DNA of 64,000 nucleotides from an uncultured Paracoccaceae bacterium (GTDB lineage: Bacteria > Pseudomonadota > Alphaproteobacteria > Rhodobacterales > Rhodobacteraceae). The stretch covers positions 597,501 through 661,500 of the forward strand of contig CANMPL010000001.1 of assembly GCA_947499715.1 (NCBI GenBank), in the 5' to 3' direction. A model generated the notes under the pieces. The model saw nothing but the letters and a program-made list of their open reading frames with translations. It had not been told where the DNA came from and did not search any database. Each line of letters starts with the position of its first letter. The first letter of the stretch is position 1. The position numbers and the translations under genes were made by a program. Positions 37,480 through 50,153 of this stretch are shown here, in pieces.

Positions 37480-38019
37480 TCAGAATGATTCGTTTTGGCT
37501 TGATTTACTCATCAGCGCCTCAAACTGACACTGTGCGCCGCCCTTGCCGGACACAGCCGTTAGTGGGCTTTCAGGTGCAATACTACTATCCCTAGCCCAA
37601 TGACCGTCAACGCAGACGTCTTGGGCATGGTTGCCGGAGTTGAAGCCGAAGCCGGGATTTCCACAATCGTCAGCACCGCCATCAGCGTTCCAGCCCTGCG
37701 AATTCTGGGTCGGAAAACTGCCCCCCGTCGGAAAGGTTTGGGTGGCGGTGTCAAAGCGCAGATGCCATGTCGCGCCGGGATGCAGATCGGCCATGTCCCA
37801 GGTGCCCAAGAGCGTGCCATTGCGATAACCGGCGATCTTGAAGGCGGTGACATCCTTTTCGGTCGCCATGCCGGTAACGCCCTGAGACAGCGACATTTTT
37901 CCAGTCATCGTATAGCCATTCGCGCCGACCCAACAAAAGCTGAAGTCGGAAGCGAGTGCGGCAACTGGCGTGGTCAGGCAGGCCATGACGGCCAAAGGAA
38001 AAGCAAAACGATGCAACAT
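37480..38019 (-). CDS. secreted protein with four cysteines, function unknown
   Basis: A 179-residue protein with a signal peptide (MLHRFAFPLAVMACLTTPVA, cleavage probably near ALASDF). The mature part has four cysteines (FCWVG, DDCGN, DVCVD, AQCQF) that could form two disulfides, and a glycine/asparagine-rich segment (GFNSGNHAQDV). I do not recognise a family. The start at 38019 is chosen for the signal peptide; an in-frame ATG 12 nt further upstream is also possible. The 460 bases on its upstream side contain short ATGCACA/ATACACA repeats and the palindrome CATACTGTATG at 38124-38134. Confidence 0.65.
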   Translation of the reverse strand: MLHRFAFPLAVMACLTTPVAALASDFSFCWVGANGYTMTGKMSLSQGVTGMATEKDVTAFKIAGYRNGTLLGTWDMADLHPGATWHLRFDTATQTFPTGGSFPTQNSQGWNADGGADDCGNPGFGFNSGNHAQDVCVDGHWARDSSIAPESPLTAVSGKGGAQCQFEALMSKSSQNESF

Positions 38020-38213
38020 CAAACAACCCATCAAATGTGGCAAAACCATAGCACGATTGCCCGCATCGAGGGAAGTTTTCCGGCAGAAATGGCCAAGGCT
38101 GTCACCAAAAAATCGACGATGCACATACTGTATGAAAACCATGCACAATCCATACACAAACAGCATGCATGAAATCCCGGAGGTCACGCATCTCTCACAT
38201 AACAGAGTTAATG

Positions 38214-38825
38214 TCAGGACGCGGTCTCGACCACGCTGAGACCAAGGGCAACCCAGACCAACATCCCGCCCCGGTAGTAAGAGATCCGATCAGCCGGGTA
38301 CCCAGCGGCCAGCAGCGCATCAACAAGCGCGGCGGCTTGGCCGTCGGCAGGGCCGCCGTCGTAGATCATCACTGGCGGGACATTATCAAAGTTCAGCGCG
38401 TTGGCTGTGCGCTGCGCTCCCAGCGCCATCAAGATGTCGATCCGATAGGGATTGTCCGGTGCCAAAACGGCGACGGGAATATTGGTGGAACCGGCGATCG
38501 CCCCGCCGTCGCGGTCGGTCCGCTGACGCGCATCGATCAAAAGACCACCCTCTGTGGCGACGGCTTGGCCAAGGAAACGAATGACCTCGGGCTCTGCCAC
38601 GGTGGCGATGCCGGGGGCGACAAACGTTGGCGCGAGACAAACCGCGCCGCAGCCGTCGGGCCGCGCCGCCAAGGGGCCAAGCCGGGTCAGATCAGCGCGG
38701 GCACTTTGCGTGATCGCTGCGGTGTCGGCATCAAAAGCAATGGTCTGGGTGGTTACGTCCTGCGCGGCCAAAGGTGTCGCCAGCAAGGCGCACAATCCAA
38801 CACTTCCATATTTACGCAACATCAT
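38214..38825 (-). CDS. secreted rhodanese-like protein lacking the active-site cysteine
   Basis: 203 residues with a signal peptide (MMLRKYGSVGLCALLATPLA). A rhodanese fold is suggested by GGLLIDARQRTDR (near 93-105) and the C-terminal half (PVMIYDGGPADGQAA, near 151-165). At the position where active sulfurtransferases have the loop cysteine the sequence is D156-G-G, so the enzyme is probably inactive. Two cysteines (C59 and C63 in GCGAVC) lie outside the loop. Two ATG codons stand next to each other at the start. It may bind or sense a ligand in the periplasm (inference). Confidence 0.75.
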   Translation of the reverse strand: MMLRKYGSVGLCALLATPLAAQDVTTQTIAFDADTAAITQSARADLTRLGPLAARPDGCGAVCLAPTFVAPGIATVAEPEVIRFLGQAVATEGGLLIDARQRTDRDGGAIAGSTNIPVAVLAPDNPYRIDILMALGAQRTANALNFDNVPPVMIYDGGPADGQAAALVDALLAAGYPADRISYYRGGMLVWVALGLSVVETAS

Positions 38826-38951
38826 GCCAAACCCCCACGTGTGACACTCAACAACTTGACACAGCCCCCATACCCTGAGGCTTTTGTCTCAATAATGCTA
38901 GATATAGACCTGTCGCGATTCAGGCGTCAAAGGAAAATTTGTACTTTTTCA

Positions 38952-40238
38952 TCAGGTGTCGTGCGGATGGTTCACCCGCAAAACATGTCCTGCCAGATAG
39001 AGCGATCCACAGATCAGGATCCGGGCCTGCGGATCTGACGTAGTGATATCGGCCAAGGCCGCTGTGAGCGAAGGCGCGGTTGTGGCCACTTTGAAACCCG
39101 CTTTGCGGGCAAAGAGTGCGGTGTCGTCGGCAGCGATTGTTGCCGGTTCATCGGGGATAGAGACCGCGGTCAGGCTGGTGGCCTGCGTGGCCAAAGGGGC
39201 GAGATAGCCGGTGATGTCCTTGGTATTGAGCATTCCGCAGATCAGATGGGTCGGGCGTTGCGGCAATGTCGCAAGGGTCGCGGCAATGGCGTGCCCTGCA
39301 GCCGGGTTGTGACCGCCATCCAGCCAAAGCTCTGCCGGGTGGTAACTGTCCACCAAAACGCCGTCGGTCATGCGCTGCATCCGGGCGGGCCAACTGGCGC
39401 GGGTGACGGCGGCTTCGCAGGCGGCCTCATCCTTGCCGAGCACGCGCAGGGCAGCAATTGCGATCCCGGCGTTCATGATCTGATGCGGACCGGGCAGGGC
39501 GGGCAGGGGCAGATCCAAGAGGCCGGTGTCATCTTGATAAACGAGCCGTCCAGCTTCGACACCCACGTGCCAATGCTGGCCGTGGACATAAAGGGGTGCG
39601 CCATGTCGGGCGGCCGTACGTTCAATCACGTCGAGGCTTTCGTCATGTTGCGGACCAACGACGCAAGGCACGCCGCGCTTGATGATGCCCGCCTTTTCAC
39701 CGGCGATTGCAGAAAGCGTGTCACCAAGGAATGACTGGTGGTCGAGGTCAACAGGTGTGATCACAGTGACGGCGGGGCTGCTGATGACATTGGTGGCGTC
39801 GAGCCGCCCGCCTAGCCCGACCTCGAGCAATGTGTAATCGGCCTGCGTTTCTGCAAAGGCCACGAGGGCGGCAACGGTTGTGATCTCAAAATAGGTGATC
39901 GGTTCGGGGCCGTTGGCGGTGTAGCACCGGTCCAACACATCCGTCAGAGCGGTTTCCGTGATCAGATCGCCCGCGAGCCGGATGCGTTCATGAAACCGTG
40001 CCAGATGCGGAGAGGTATAGGCATGCACTGCGGCACCTGACGCCTCTAGCCCGGCGCGGATCATGGCCTGGGTAGAGCCTTTGCCGTTGGTGCCTGCGAT
40101 ATGGATCACCGGGGGCAGGCGGTCTTGTGGGTTGTCCGTCAGCGAAAGAAGCCGCCAGACCCGATCAAGCGTGAGGTCGATGATCTTGGGATGCAGCGTC
40201 ATCATCCGGGTGAGGATTTCATCAGAGGATTGGGTCAA
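38952..40238 (-). CDS. folC: bifunctional folylpolyglutamate synthase/dihydrofolate synthase
   Basis: A 428-residue ATP-dependent ligase of the Mur family that adds glutamate to folates. The P-loop IAGTNGKGST (near 47-56), the TSPHL block (near 75-79) and the central VGLGGRLDATNV (near 143) are intact, and LDGGHNPAAG lies near 308. The TTG start overlaps the stop of the upstream membrane-protein gene by 4 nt (TTGA). It is the last gene of the accD-containing operon, the common accD-folC order in proteobacteria, here with one extra gene between. Confidence 0.95.
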   Translation of the reverse strand: MTQSSDEILTRMMTLHPKIIDLTLDRVWRLLSLTDNPQDRLPPVIHIAGTNGKGSTQAMIRAGLEASGAAVHAYTSPHLARFHERIRLAGDLITETALTDVLDRCYTANGPEPITYFEITTVAALVAFAETQADYTLLEVGLGGRLDATNVISSPAVTVITPVDLDHQSFLGDTLSAIAGEKAGIIKRGVPCVVGPQHDESLDVIERTAARHGAPLYVHGQHWHVGVEAGRLVYQDDTGLLDLPLPALPGPHQIMNAGIAIAALRVLGKDEAACEAAVTRASWPARMQRMTDGVLVDSYHPAELWLDGGHNPAAGHAIAATLATLPQRPTHLICGMLNTKDITGYLAPLATQATSLTAVSIPDEPATIAADDTALFARKAGFKVATTAPSLTAALADITTSDPQARILICGSLYLAGHVLRVNHPHDT

Positions 40239-40633
40239 CGGGCTACCTTACCGGATTGGATGAGTTGCAGGATAAGTACGCCCGCGACGATATCGAAGCT
40301 GGCGCAGAAAAGCGGCCACCACGCCGGACCGGGTGCGGCGATCAAGCCTGCCATGATGTCGAACAGGCCATGTGCAATCAGCCCACCAGCAAGCAGAAAC
40401 ATGCCACGGGCATAGCCGCGGATCGCAAGGGTCGCGAAACCGGCAAAGATCAAGAGGTGCAAGGCAAAGGCCAGCAGATCGCCTTCGGCAGCGGCAAAGA
40501 CGGGAAAGAACAGCGCGACGGCGATCAGCATCACCGCCACGCCAGAGCGTTCGGACAGCATGCCTGCGCGCTGCATCATCGTGGTCGCGCCAAAGCCTGC
40601 CGCCGCGCCAACCAGCGCGGCCAGCAGCATCAT
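40235..40633 (-). CDS. four-helix membrane protein, function unknown
   Basis: A 132-residue very hydrophobic protein with about four to five helices ([20 protein letters not shown], then [35 protein letters not shown] and so on). No family recognised. It is embedded between accD and folC, with an ATGA overlap on the accD side and a TTGA overlap on the folC side, so it belongs to that operon. Confidence 0.8.
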   Translation of the reverse strand: MMLLAALVGAAAGFGATTMMQRAGMLSERSGVAVMLIAVALFFPVFAAAEGDLLAFALHLLIFAGFATLAIRGYARGMFLLAGGLIAHGLFDIMAGLIAAPGPAWWPLFCASFDIVAGVLILQLIQSGKVAR

Positions 40634-41565
40634 GCGGAGGCGTCCGCCTTGTCCGCCGTGGCGGGGGCGCTTGTTTCGGCGGTCTCTGGTGCGGGCAGGT
40701 CGCCTTTGACCGCGGGGTCCTGCTTCATCATCATCCGCAGGATGGTCACCAACTCCTCTTTCAGGTCGGTGCGTTTGGTCACCCGGTCCAGCATCCCGTG
40801 ATCCAGCAGATATTCGGCGCGTTGGAACCCTTCGGGCAGCTTTTCCCCGATGGTTTGTTCAATCACCCGCGCCCCGGCAAAGCCGATCAGCGCGTTGGGT
40901 TCAGCGATTTGGACGTCGCCCAGCATCGCATAGGATGCCGTCACACCACCGGTTGTGGGATGCGTCAGGACGACGACGTAAGGAAGCCCGGCCTCTTTCA
41001 GCATTTGCACGGCAATCGTGGTGCGCGGCATTTGCATCAGGCCAAGGATGCCTTCTTGCATGCGCGCGCCGCCAGCGGCGGAAAACAGCACCAGCGGGCG
41101 GTGCGTCGCAATGGCACGTTCGGCAGCAGCAATGATGGCGTTGCCGACATACATCGACATCGACCCGCCCATAAAGGAAAAGTCCTGCACGGCCACGACA
41201 ACGGGGGTGCGGCCCATGTCGCCTTCGGCCACCAGCATCGCGTCTTTTTGCCCGGTCTTTTTGCGGGCGTCCTTGATGCGATCAGTATAGCGTTTTTGAT
41301 CTCGGAAATGCAGTGGGTCGGTGGTTGGTTCGGGGACAGCGACCTCGACAAAGACGCCATTGTCAAAGAGCGAATGCAGCCGGTCCACAGCGCTGATCGG
41401 CATGTGGTGGTCGCAGTTGGTGCAGACATTCAGGTTATCGGCCAGCTCGCGGTGAAACAGCATGGTGCCGCAGTCATCGCATTTGGTCCAAAGGTTGTCC
41501 GGCACCTCGCGCCGCGAGAAAAGCGAATTGATCGTGGGGCGGACGTAGTTGGTGATCCAGTTCAT
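40630..41565 (-). CDS. accD: acetyl-CoA carboxylase carboxyltransferase subunit beta
   Basis: A 311-residue subunit that, with AccA, moves the carboxyl group from biotin to acetyl-CoA to make malonyl-CoA for fatty acid synthesis. The N-terminal zinc ribbon is seen as C29-x2-C32 and C48-x2-C51. The carboxyltransferase core has [13 protein letters not shown] and [18 protein letters not shown]. The start at 41565 is fixed by the family N terminus ([12 protein letters not shown]) and AAGGCACCTC before it. The stop overlaps the next gene by 4 nt. Confidence 0.96.
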   Translation of the reverse strand: MNWITNYVRPTINSLFSRREVPDNLWTKCDDCGTMLFHRELADNLNVCTNCDHHMPISAVDRLHSLFDNGVFVEVAVPEPTTDPLHFRDQKRYTDRIKDARKKTGQKDAMLVAEGDMGRTPVVVAVQDFSFMGGSMSMYVGNAIIAAAERAIATHRPLVLFSAAGGARMQEGILGLMQMPRTTIAVQMLKEAGLPYVVVLTHPTTGGVTASYAMLGDVQIAEPNALIGFAGARVIEQTIGEKLPEGFQRAEYLLDHGMLDRVTKRTDLKEELVTILRMMMKQDPAVKGDLPAPETAETSAPATADKADASA

Positions 41566-41656
41566 GAGGTGCCTTTCTGCCGACCGCTTTTGAGATAATG
41601 ACGTGCGACAAGGAATGCAATTGCTTTGGAGGCAGGGCGCGAGGCCATTGCGTTGA

Positions 41657-42550
41657 TCAGCGCCGCAATGCGACTCGCGCGGCGAGCCACATGACCCAGA
41701 TGCCAGCGAGCGACAATGTGAGGTCAAGGGCCAGGATGCTGAAGGGCGGCGGGTCGAGGCCCCAGGGGTCTTGGTAGGGATAAAGCCAAAGGGCGAGGCC
41801 GGAGGTCGGCCAATCCTCTATCCCGGTGATGAGCAACGCAAAGACGTTATTGGCCAGATGAAGCCCAACAGCCGCACCGATATTGCCGGTCCGCGCGGTC
41901 AGATCGGCGCAGGCAAGTCCCAGCGCCATGGCCCAGATCGCCCAAATGGCGCCATCAAGCGGTGTCGCCCCATTCACAAAGTGTGCAAGCCCGAAAAAGG
42001 CCGAAGGGATCACCATCCAGATCAATGGGTTACGGTATCGCACGGCGAGTTGTTGTTGCAGGTAGCCGCGAAAATAGATCTCTTCAGTGCCGACCTGAAT
42101 AAGCAGGGCGGCAAAGGCAAAGGGCAGCATCACCGCCCATTGGTCAAACGGGCGCATACGGGCCAGTGCATCCCATTGGTCCCACATGCGCAGGGGTTCC
42201 TGCACCAACAGCACCAACCCTACGGCGAGGGCCACGCGGCGCAGGTCGCGCCAAGCCGCTGATCGGGGGCCAGTCAAGGAACCAAGTCCACGCCGATGGA
42301 ACAAGCGCACCAGAACCAACAGCGCGATGCACGGGATAATGAAGGCCGCAAATTCGACCAGCGTGTCCAGCGCCGTGACGGGTGCCGGCGGGCCAAATGG
42401 ATCGGTCGCGGGGCCGGTGAAGAGATATGGGGTCGCCTCGAACACGATCTCAAACCCGAGCACAACAACGATGACGCGCCAGATGTCATGCAAGGCATGT
42501 GCGGGCGCAATAAAGCGGCGGTGCAGGGGGTAGGGATCGGGTTTGCGCAT
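41657..42550 (-). CDS. CPBP family intramembrane glutamic protease
   Basis: A 297-residue membrane protein with about seven helices. The CPBP (Rce1/Abi) motifs are complete: [14 protein letters not shown] (EExxFR, near 176), FFGLAHF (FxxxH, near 209) and VGLHLANN (H, near 250). Bacterial CPBP proteins are membrane-embedded glutamyl proteases with roles in immunity to bacteriocins or in prenylated-protein-like processing. It begins 2 nt after the stop of a paralogous gene and lies 91 bp before accD. Confidence 0.88.
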   Translation of the reverse strand: MRKPDPYPLHRRFIAPAHALHDIWRVIVVVLGFEIVFEATPYLFTGPATDPFGPPAPVTALDTLVEFAAFIIPCIALLVLVRLFHRRGLGSLTGPRSAAWRDLRRVALAVGLVLLVQEPLRMWDQWDALARMRPFDQWAVMLPFAFAALLIQVGTEEIYFRGYLQQQLAVRYRNPLIWMVIPSAFFGLAHFVNGATPLDGAIWAIWAMALGLACADLTARTGNIGAAVGLHLANNVFALLITGIEDWPTSGLALWLYPYQDPWGLDPPPFSILALDLTLSLAGIWVMWLAARVALRR

Positions 42551-42552
42551 GG

Positions 42553-43437
42553 TCAGGCCGCCACCGGGCGCAGCAAGGCGCGGCGCAAGATCAGCCAGAC
42601 AAGAACAACGCTGATGGCATCAACGGCCACCACAAGTCCGGGCGCATTCACGGTGGCATAGGGTGTCGCCAGCCAAAGATAGCCGGACAGGTAATCGGGT
42701 GCGCCCAGCACCGTCATCACAAAGAGGTTGTTGGCAAAGTGCCATCCCCAAGCGATGCCAAGGTTGCCCGTGATCCGCACCAGATCCATCCAGACCAGAC
42801 CGTTGAGTGTGATGATCGCAAGATAGGGCCAAAGCCATGGACCAAGTGTTTCGGTGTCATAGTGTAACAGACCAAACAGCACCTGCGGCAGCACGAACCA
42901 AATGGCGGGGTGCCGAAACCGCGCGGCAAGCTGCTGCGGCAGGTATCCGCGGAAAATAACCTCTTCCGCCGCTGTTTGCAGCGCGATCAGGATGACAGCC
43001 AAAGGCAGGAATAAGATCACAGTCCTGAGCGGCGATTTTGGCACTGCGTCATAGAACATCGACCAAATGGCGAGGATCACGCAAAGTGCGAAGGTGCATA
43101 CGGTGGCGCCATAAACAAAGCCGCGGCGAACCTCTGGCCATGGTCCAAAAAGCGATCCGAGCCCGCGCCCGTGCAACAGCCGCGCTGCGATCCAAGTGCC
43201 ACCCAACATGAAGGCAAATGTGAAGAGCGCGAGCGCCATGCCAAAGCGGGATGTGCCGTAGATCATATCGTTCAGGATGCGGTTTGCTTCTGCTGCCGGC
43301 CAAAACTGAAAGGGGATCATGGACAAGAGAGTGGTGCCGAAAATCACACTGGCCGCGATCACCACGCAACCCAGAAACAGGCGCCAAAGCTCGGGCGAGG
43401 CGGTCGCGGGCACAAGAAAGCGGGCAAAGGGCGTCAT
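42553..43437 (-). CDS. CPBP family intramembrane glutamic protease (paralogue)
   Basis: A 294-residue paralogue of the neighbouring CPBP gene, with the same motif order: EEVIFRGYLPQQLA, VLFGLLHYD and WGWHFANN. The shared GY-L-QQLA segment and NPLIW/HPAIW loop point to tandem duplication. The ATG at 43437 is chosen since it gives a length like its paralogue; an ORF start at 43545 would overlap the ilvD leader. The ilvD gene is divergent. Confidence 0.87.
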   Translation of the reverse strand: MTPFARFLVPATASPELWRLFLGCVVIAASVIFGTTLLSMIPFQFWPAAEANRILNDMIYGTSRFGMALALFTFAFMLGGTWIAARLLHGRGLGSLFGPWPEVRRGFVYGATVCTFALCVILAIWSMFYDAVPKSPLRTVILFLPLAVILIALQTAAEEVIFRGYLPQQLAARFRHPAIWFVLPQVLFGLLHYDTETLGPWLWPYLAIITLNGLVWMDLVRITGNLGIAWGWHFANNLFVMTVLGAPDYLSGYLWLATPYATVNAPGLVVAVDAISVVLVWLILRRALLRPVAA

Positions 43438-43550
43438 GTTGCCGTTCAAATCATGCAGCAGGGCGCGGCGCAACGCGCCCGTTTCGGCTTGTGTCAGCAC
43501 CACCTGCCAATTAGACCCATCCGCAACAGTTTTTGAGGAGGACACTCACC

Positions 43551-45314
43551 ATGCTTAAGGGCCCCGTCGACAAGACCAATCTGCCAAGCCGCCACGTCAC
43601 CGAAGGGCCAGCGCGCGCGCCGCACCGGTCCTATTTCTATGCGATGGGGCTGGACGAAGAGGCGATTAAGCAGCCGTGGGTTGGCGTGGCAACATGCTGG
43701 AACGAAGCGGCCCCTTGTAACATCTCGCTGAACCGTCAGGCGCAGGCCGTGAAGCTTGGTGTCAAAAAAGGCATGGGCACGCCGCGCGAGTTCACCACAA
43801 TCACCGTGACCGATGGTATTGCGATGGGTCACGAGGGGATGCGGTCGTCCTTGGCCAGCCGCGAGGCGATTGCCGATACGGTTGAGCTGACGATGCGCGG
43901 CCATTGTTATGACGCGTTGGTGGGTCTTGCTGGCTGTGATAAATCCCTGCCTGGCATGATGATGGCGATGGTGCGTTTGAACACGCCGTCGGTCTTTATC
44001 TATGGCGGGTCGATCCTGCCGGGCCGTGCGCCATCTGGGGCGGATGTGCCTGAGCAATACCTGAACCGCGATTTGACCGTGCAGGACATGTTCGAGGCCG
44101 TCGGCAACCATCAGGCGGGCAATCTGTCGGATGAAGCGCTTGAGGTGCTGGAACGGGTGGCTTGCCCGTCTGCGGGTGCCTGTGGTGGCCAGTTTACGGC
44201 CAACACAATGGCCTGCGTGTCAGAGGCAATTGGCCTTGCGCTGATGAACTCGTCCGGCGCGCCAGCCCCATACGAAAGCCGCGATCAATACAGCATCGCG
44301 TCGGGCGAGGCGGTGATGAACCTGATCGAAAAGAACATCCGCGCGCGTGACATCGTGACCCGCAAGAGCCTTGAAAATGCAGCACGCGTTGTGGCCTGCA
44401 CCGGTGGGTCGACCAATGCCGGTCTGCACTTGCCCGCGATTGCGGCAGAGGCCGGGATCGACTTTGATCTGTTCGACGTCTGCGAGATTTTCCGCGACAC
44501 GCCCTACTTTGTCGATCTGAAGCCGGGCGGTCAATTTGTCGCCAAAGACCTATATGAGGCAGGCGGCGTTCCGGTTGTGATGAAGGAACTGCGCAAGGCG
44601 GGTCTGATCCACGAAGATTGCGTCACCGCATCGGGCAAGGCCATTGGCGAAGAGCTTGACGAAATCAAAGGCGAGGCTGATGGCCGCGTGATCTACCCGG
44701 TCGATGCGCCGCTGACCAAGACCGGCGGTGTGGTTGGCCTGTCGGGCAACCTTGCACCTGAAGGTGCCATCGTGAAGGTCGCAGGCATGGCGACGCAAGA
44801 GCAGTATTTCGTCGGCCCCGCCCGTGTATTTGAATGCGAAGAAGACGCATTTGAGGCGGTGAAAGCGCGCCAGTACGAAGAAGGCGAAGTCATTGTGATC
44901 CGCAACGAAGGCCCCGCTGGCGGCCCCGGTATGCGCGAAATGCTGGCGACCACTGCCGCCCTATCTGGTCAGGGCATGGGCAAAAAGGTAGCGCTGATCA
45001 CCGATGGCCGTTTTTCCGGTGCGACCCGTGGTTTCTGTGTGGGTCACGTCGGCCCAGAGGCGGCGCACGGCGGCCCGATTGCCATGATCCAGAACGGTGA
45101 CATCATCACGCTGGATGCGGTGAAGGGCGAGTTGAAGGTCGATCTGACCGACGAAGAAATGGCCGAGCGCAAAGCCAATTGGAAAGGCCCGCGCGAAACG
45201 ATCTATGCCAGCGGTGCGCTTTGGAAGTATGCCCAGCTGGTCGGTAACACCCGTCAGGGCGCCGTGACGCACCCCGGTGCAAAGGGTGAAAAGCACATCT
45301 ACATGGATCTCTGA
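43551..45314 (+). CDS. ilvD: dihydroxy-acid dehydratase
   Basis: A 587-residue Fe-S dehydratase that converts dihydroxyisovalerate and dihydroxymethylvalerate into the keto acids of valine, leucine and isoleucine synthesis. Cluster-ligand cysteines are in [10 protein letters not shown] (near 51), GCDKSLPG (near 130) and [15 protein letters not shown] (near 207). [20 protein letters not shown] near the C terminus is the family signature. The ATG at 43551 is preceded by GAGGAGGA. An in-frame TTG at 43533 is within that ribosome site and is rejected. Confidence 0.96.
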   Translation: MLKGPVDKTNLPSRHVTEGPARAPHRSYFYAMGLDEEAIKQPWVGVATCWNEAAPCNISLNRQAQAVKLGVKKGMGTPREFTTITVTDGIAMGHEGMRSSLASREAIADTVELTMRGHCYDALVGLAGCDKSLPGMMMAMVRLNTPSVFIYGGSILPGRAPSGADVPEQYLNRDLTVQDMFEAVGNHQAGNLSDEALEVLERVACPSAGACGGQFTANTMACVSEAIGLALMNSSGAPAPYESRDQYSIASGEAVMNLIEKNIRARDIVTRKSLENAARVVACTGGSTNAGLHLPAIAAEAGIDFDLFDVCEIFRDTPYFVDLKPGGQFVAKDLYEAGGVPVVMKELRKAGLIHEDCVTASGKAIGEELDEIKGEADGRVIYPVDAPLTKTGGVVGLSGNLAPEGAIVKVAGMATQEQYFVGPARVFECEEDAFEAVKARQYEEGEVIVIRNEGPAGGPGMREMLATTAALSGQGMGKKVALITDGRFSGATRGFCVGHVGPEAAHGGPIAMIQNGDIITLDAVKGELKVDLTDEEMAERKANWKGPRETIYASGALWKYAQLVGNTRQGAVTHPGAKGEKHIYMDL

Positions 45315-45316
45315 TC

Positions 45317-45943
45317 TTGCTGTCGCGTCTGGGAGGAGCGCTTGCCATTGCAGTGACGATGGCAAGCTGCGGCGGCATCGGAGGATTGACCGGCGACGGC
45401 GAGGGCCAGAGGAGCATCGCGCTTTTGGGTGGTGCGGTGCAAGCCGCCGGGCCGGATAACTTCTGCGTTGATCGGCGGTCAAGTCGTGCCCGTGATGGCT
45501 TTGCCTTGTTGGCGCCGTGCCGGTTGCTGACAGGCGAAGGCGAAGGGGTGCCGGGCCTTGCACTGATAACGGTGCAGGCCGGGGCGAGCGGGACCGCCTC
45601 TGTTGCAGGATCGGAGCCTGTGTTTGAAGCATTCTTGAAGTCTGCGGAAGGCGCGGCCTTGCTGAGCGCCTCTGGCGACGCAAGTGCAATCACGTTGCGC
45701 CGCACGCGGGCAAACGGGGGCATCGTCACGGCGTTCTTTGATGACACCAATCCACCGCCAATTGCCGGAACACAGCCAACCGAATGGCGCGGATTTGTCG
45801 ATATCAACGGCAGATTGGTGACCGTCAGTTTGCGCGGTCTGGCAGATGCCCCGCTGAGTGTATCTGTCGGCGACGCGCTATTGCGTCAGGCGCTCGCGGC
45901 CTTGCAGGCGGCCAACGCAACGGAAACGGCAACCGATAACTGA
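45317..45943 (+). CDS. putative lipoprotein, function unknown
   Basis: A 208-residue protein with a signal sequence and a lipobox-like TMASC at residues 14-18, predicting attachment through C18. The rest is rich in glycine, alanine and serine with beta-strand-like segments (VTVSLRGLADAPLSVSVGDA). No domain is recognised. Its TTG start lies 2 nt after the ilvD stop, so it is probably read with ilvD. Confidence 0.7.
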   Translation: MLSRLGGALAIAVTMASCGGIGGLTGDGEGQRSIALLGGAVQAAGPDNFCVDRRSSRARDGFALLAPCRLLTGEGEGVPGLALITVQAGASGTASVAGSEPVFEAFLKSAEGAALLSASGDASAITLRRTRANGGIVTAFFDDTNPPPIAGTQPTEWRGFVDINGRLVTVSLRGLADAPLSVSVGDALLRQALAALQAANATETATDN

Positions 45944-46040
45944 CAACTGTTTCCTTTTTGGCAACAATTTGGCAGGTATAGAGGAAAGACAAATGCAGTG
46001 CGCGGGGGCGGCGCTGCTGCTGTGAACCGCAAAGAAATAG

Positions 46041-46814
46041 ATGGCACGCAACAAACAGTCACTGCTTGATCGCATTTCTCATCGCCGCAGCCTGCGGCGC
46101 TGGGCTGTGGCCGCGCGCGCGGCAGAAACGGCGGAACTGTCCTTGCTGCGGGATCAGCGGCAACAGGCGCGGCAACTGAAGGGGCGGTTGGATCAGCTGG
46201 TCCATGTGGCCGATAGCAGGCTGGCCTTGCCCCGGATTGGATCGACTGCCTTTAACCGGCCCAGTGGCACGCTTTGGTCTTGGCGGCCGCAATTGTGGCG
46301 CGGCCCCATCACCCCCAAGGGAATCGCAGCTGCCCCAAGCAAGACCCCCCTGGGCGATGAGGTGCATTTGTTTCACGATTGCACCATTTCAGAACTGACC
46401 ATGCGTCAGGTCCGCAATTCGCGAGAGGAAGACCTTGCGCCGTTTGGCTTGCGGATGGACGTCTTTGGTTTTGATGGCAGCTTCTTGTCGCTGGTGCTGG
46501 ATTTCCCGCCTGACGCTGTTGAAGGGATGCAGCGCCGACACCTCATCCGGCTGTCCACAATCATCGAAACCGAAAAGGACATTGAGGTCTTTGGCCGCCT
46601 GAACATCAAGCACGGCCCAAACACAGAGCAGGTGATTGTCGAAATTCCGGTCAATCAGCCTGAATCTGTGGTAGAATTTGACTTGGCCTACACAGATCTG
46701 AACGACAAGCGGATCGAAAAGATCTGGTTGGATTTGATCTTTGAGGGGCCTGATATGAACCAGATCACCATGCGTGATATGACGTTTTGTCGTTATCCAA
46801 GGGCGGAATTGTGA
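46041..46814 (+). CDS. DUF6478-like protein
   Basis: A 257-residue protein. It starts with a basic region (MARNKQSLLDRISHRRSLRR) and a coiled-coil-like stretch to about 55, then a globular beta-rich domain: WSWRPQLWRGPITPKGIAAA, ELTMRQVRNSREEDLAPFGL, DVFGFDGSFLSLVLDFP and RYPRAEL at the end. This resembles DUF6478, known from Rhodobacterales; no function is established. It overlaps the next gene by one base (TGATG). Confidence 0.75.
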   Translation: MARNKQSLLDRISHRRSLRRWAVAARAAETAELSLLRDQRQQARQLKGRLDQLVHVADSRLALPRIGSTAFNRPSGTLWSWRPQLWRGPITPKGIAAAPSKTPLGDEVHLFHDCTISELTMRQVRNSREEDLAPFGLRMDVFGFDGSFLSLVLDFPPDAVEGMQRRHLIRLSTIIETEKDIEVFGRLNIKHGPNTEQVIVEIPVNQPESVVEFDLAYTDLNDKRIEKIWLDLIFEGPDMNQITMRDMTFCRYPRAEL

Positions 46815-47200
46815 TGGCAAAAGACACGCAAGACACGACCCATATGACCCTGACCAAGACGACATTGGCAGCGGGCGTCTGGCAGGGTGAGTTGCGCGGC
46901 GCAGGTGTGCATCCGCCAGCGCTGATCGCTACGCATTTGGGGGAAGAGGTCGAGGGGCTGAATCTGACGCAGGAGGGCGACGTGTGGCTTGTGCGGTTTA
47001 CGCTGCCTGCAGATCGGATCGCTGATGGCGTGCAGACCTTTGTCATTGCAGAGGCGAGCACGAAAGAAGTCCTCAACAGCTTTGCTGTCATGGTCGGTGA
47101 GGCGCTGGGCGATGATATCCGCGCAGAGATGGATCTGCTTCGTGCGGAGCTGGATATGTTGAAGAAAGCGTTTCGGCGGCGTTGCACCGAGACCCCCTGA
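46814..47200 (+). CDS. small protein paired with DUF6478, function unknown
   Basis: A 128-residue protein, mostly beta-strand-like in its first 90 residues (VWQGELRGAGVHPPALIATH and DVWLVRFTLPADRI) and ending in a helical, possibly coiled-coil tail (AEMDLLRAELDMLKKAFRRR). The start is the ATG overlapping the DUF6478 stop; an earlier in-frame TTG start lies within that gene. The overlap and shared basic/coiled parts suggest that the two proteins form a complex (inference). Confidence 0.7.
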   Translation: MAKDTQDTTHMTLTKTTLAAGVWQGELRGAGVHPPALIATHLGEEVEGLNLTQEGDVWLVRFTLPADRIADGVQTFVIAEASTKEVLNSFAVMVGEALGDDIRAEMDLLRAELDMLKKAFRRRCTETP

Positions 47201-47372
47201 TCCGGTGGCAGTGAATTGCCGTCTTGACCACACCATCAGTTGATCTCGTTTCCTATCGGGCTCTTGTTGGATCGGCGCTTCGCTTGTTCCGATCCGGGGC
47301 AGTCAAATGATGTTCAACAATCGCTCAGAATTCGCCATTTGCGCAGACGGGCATCTTATCATTCCACCCTGA

Positions 47373-49969
<2,597 letters not shown>

Positions 49970-50153
49970 ATGTCCCCCAGTCCAGCCAAAGTGGTTCGGA
50001 ACCGGTGAAAATAGATTGCGCGGGAGGTGTCAATTCTGTTTCCGCTTCCGCACCAGTCCCGACATAACCCCGATATTGTCAGGCATATGCCCCATTCCTG
50101 CCGGGTTTCAGGGTCAAATCTGTCTGCGAAGTCTGAATGAACAAGGAACCGGT

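Noticed and set aside
45958-45974. Sigma-54 promoter before the DUF6478-like gene (TTGGCA, then TTGGC)
   Set aside because: The GG-N10-GC spacing is right, but the -12 element reads TGGC instead of TTGC and the CACG part is not kept.
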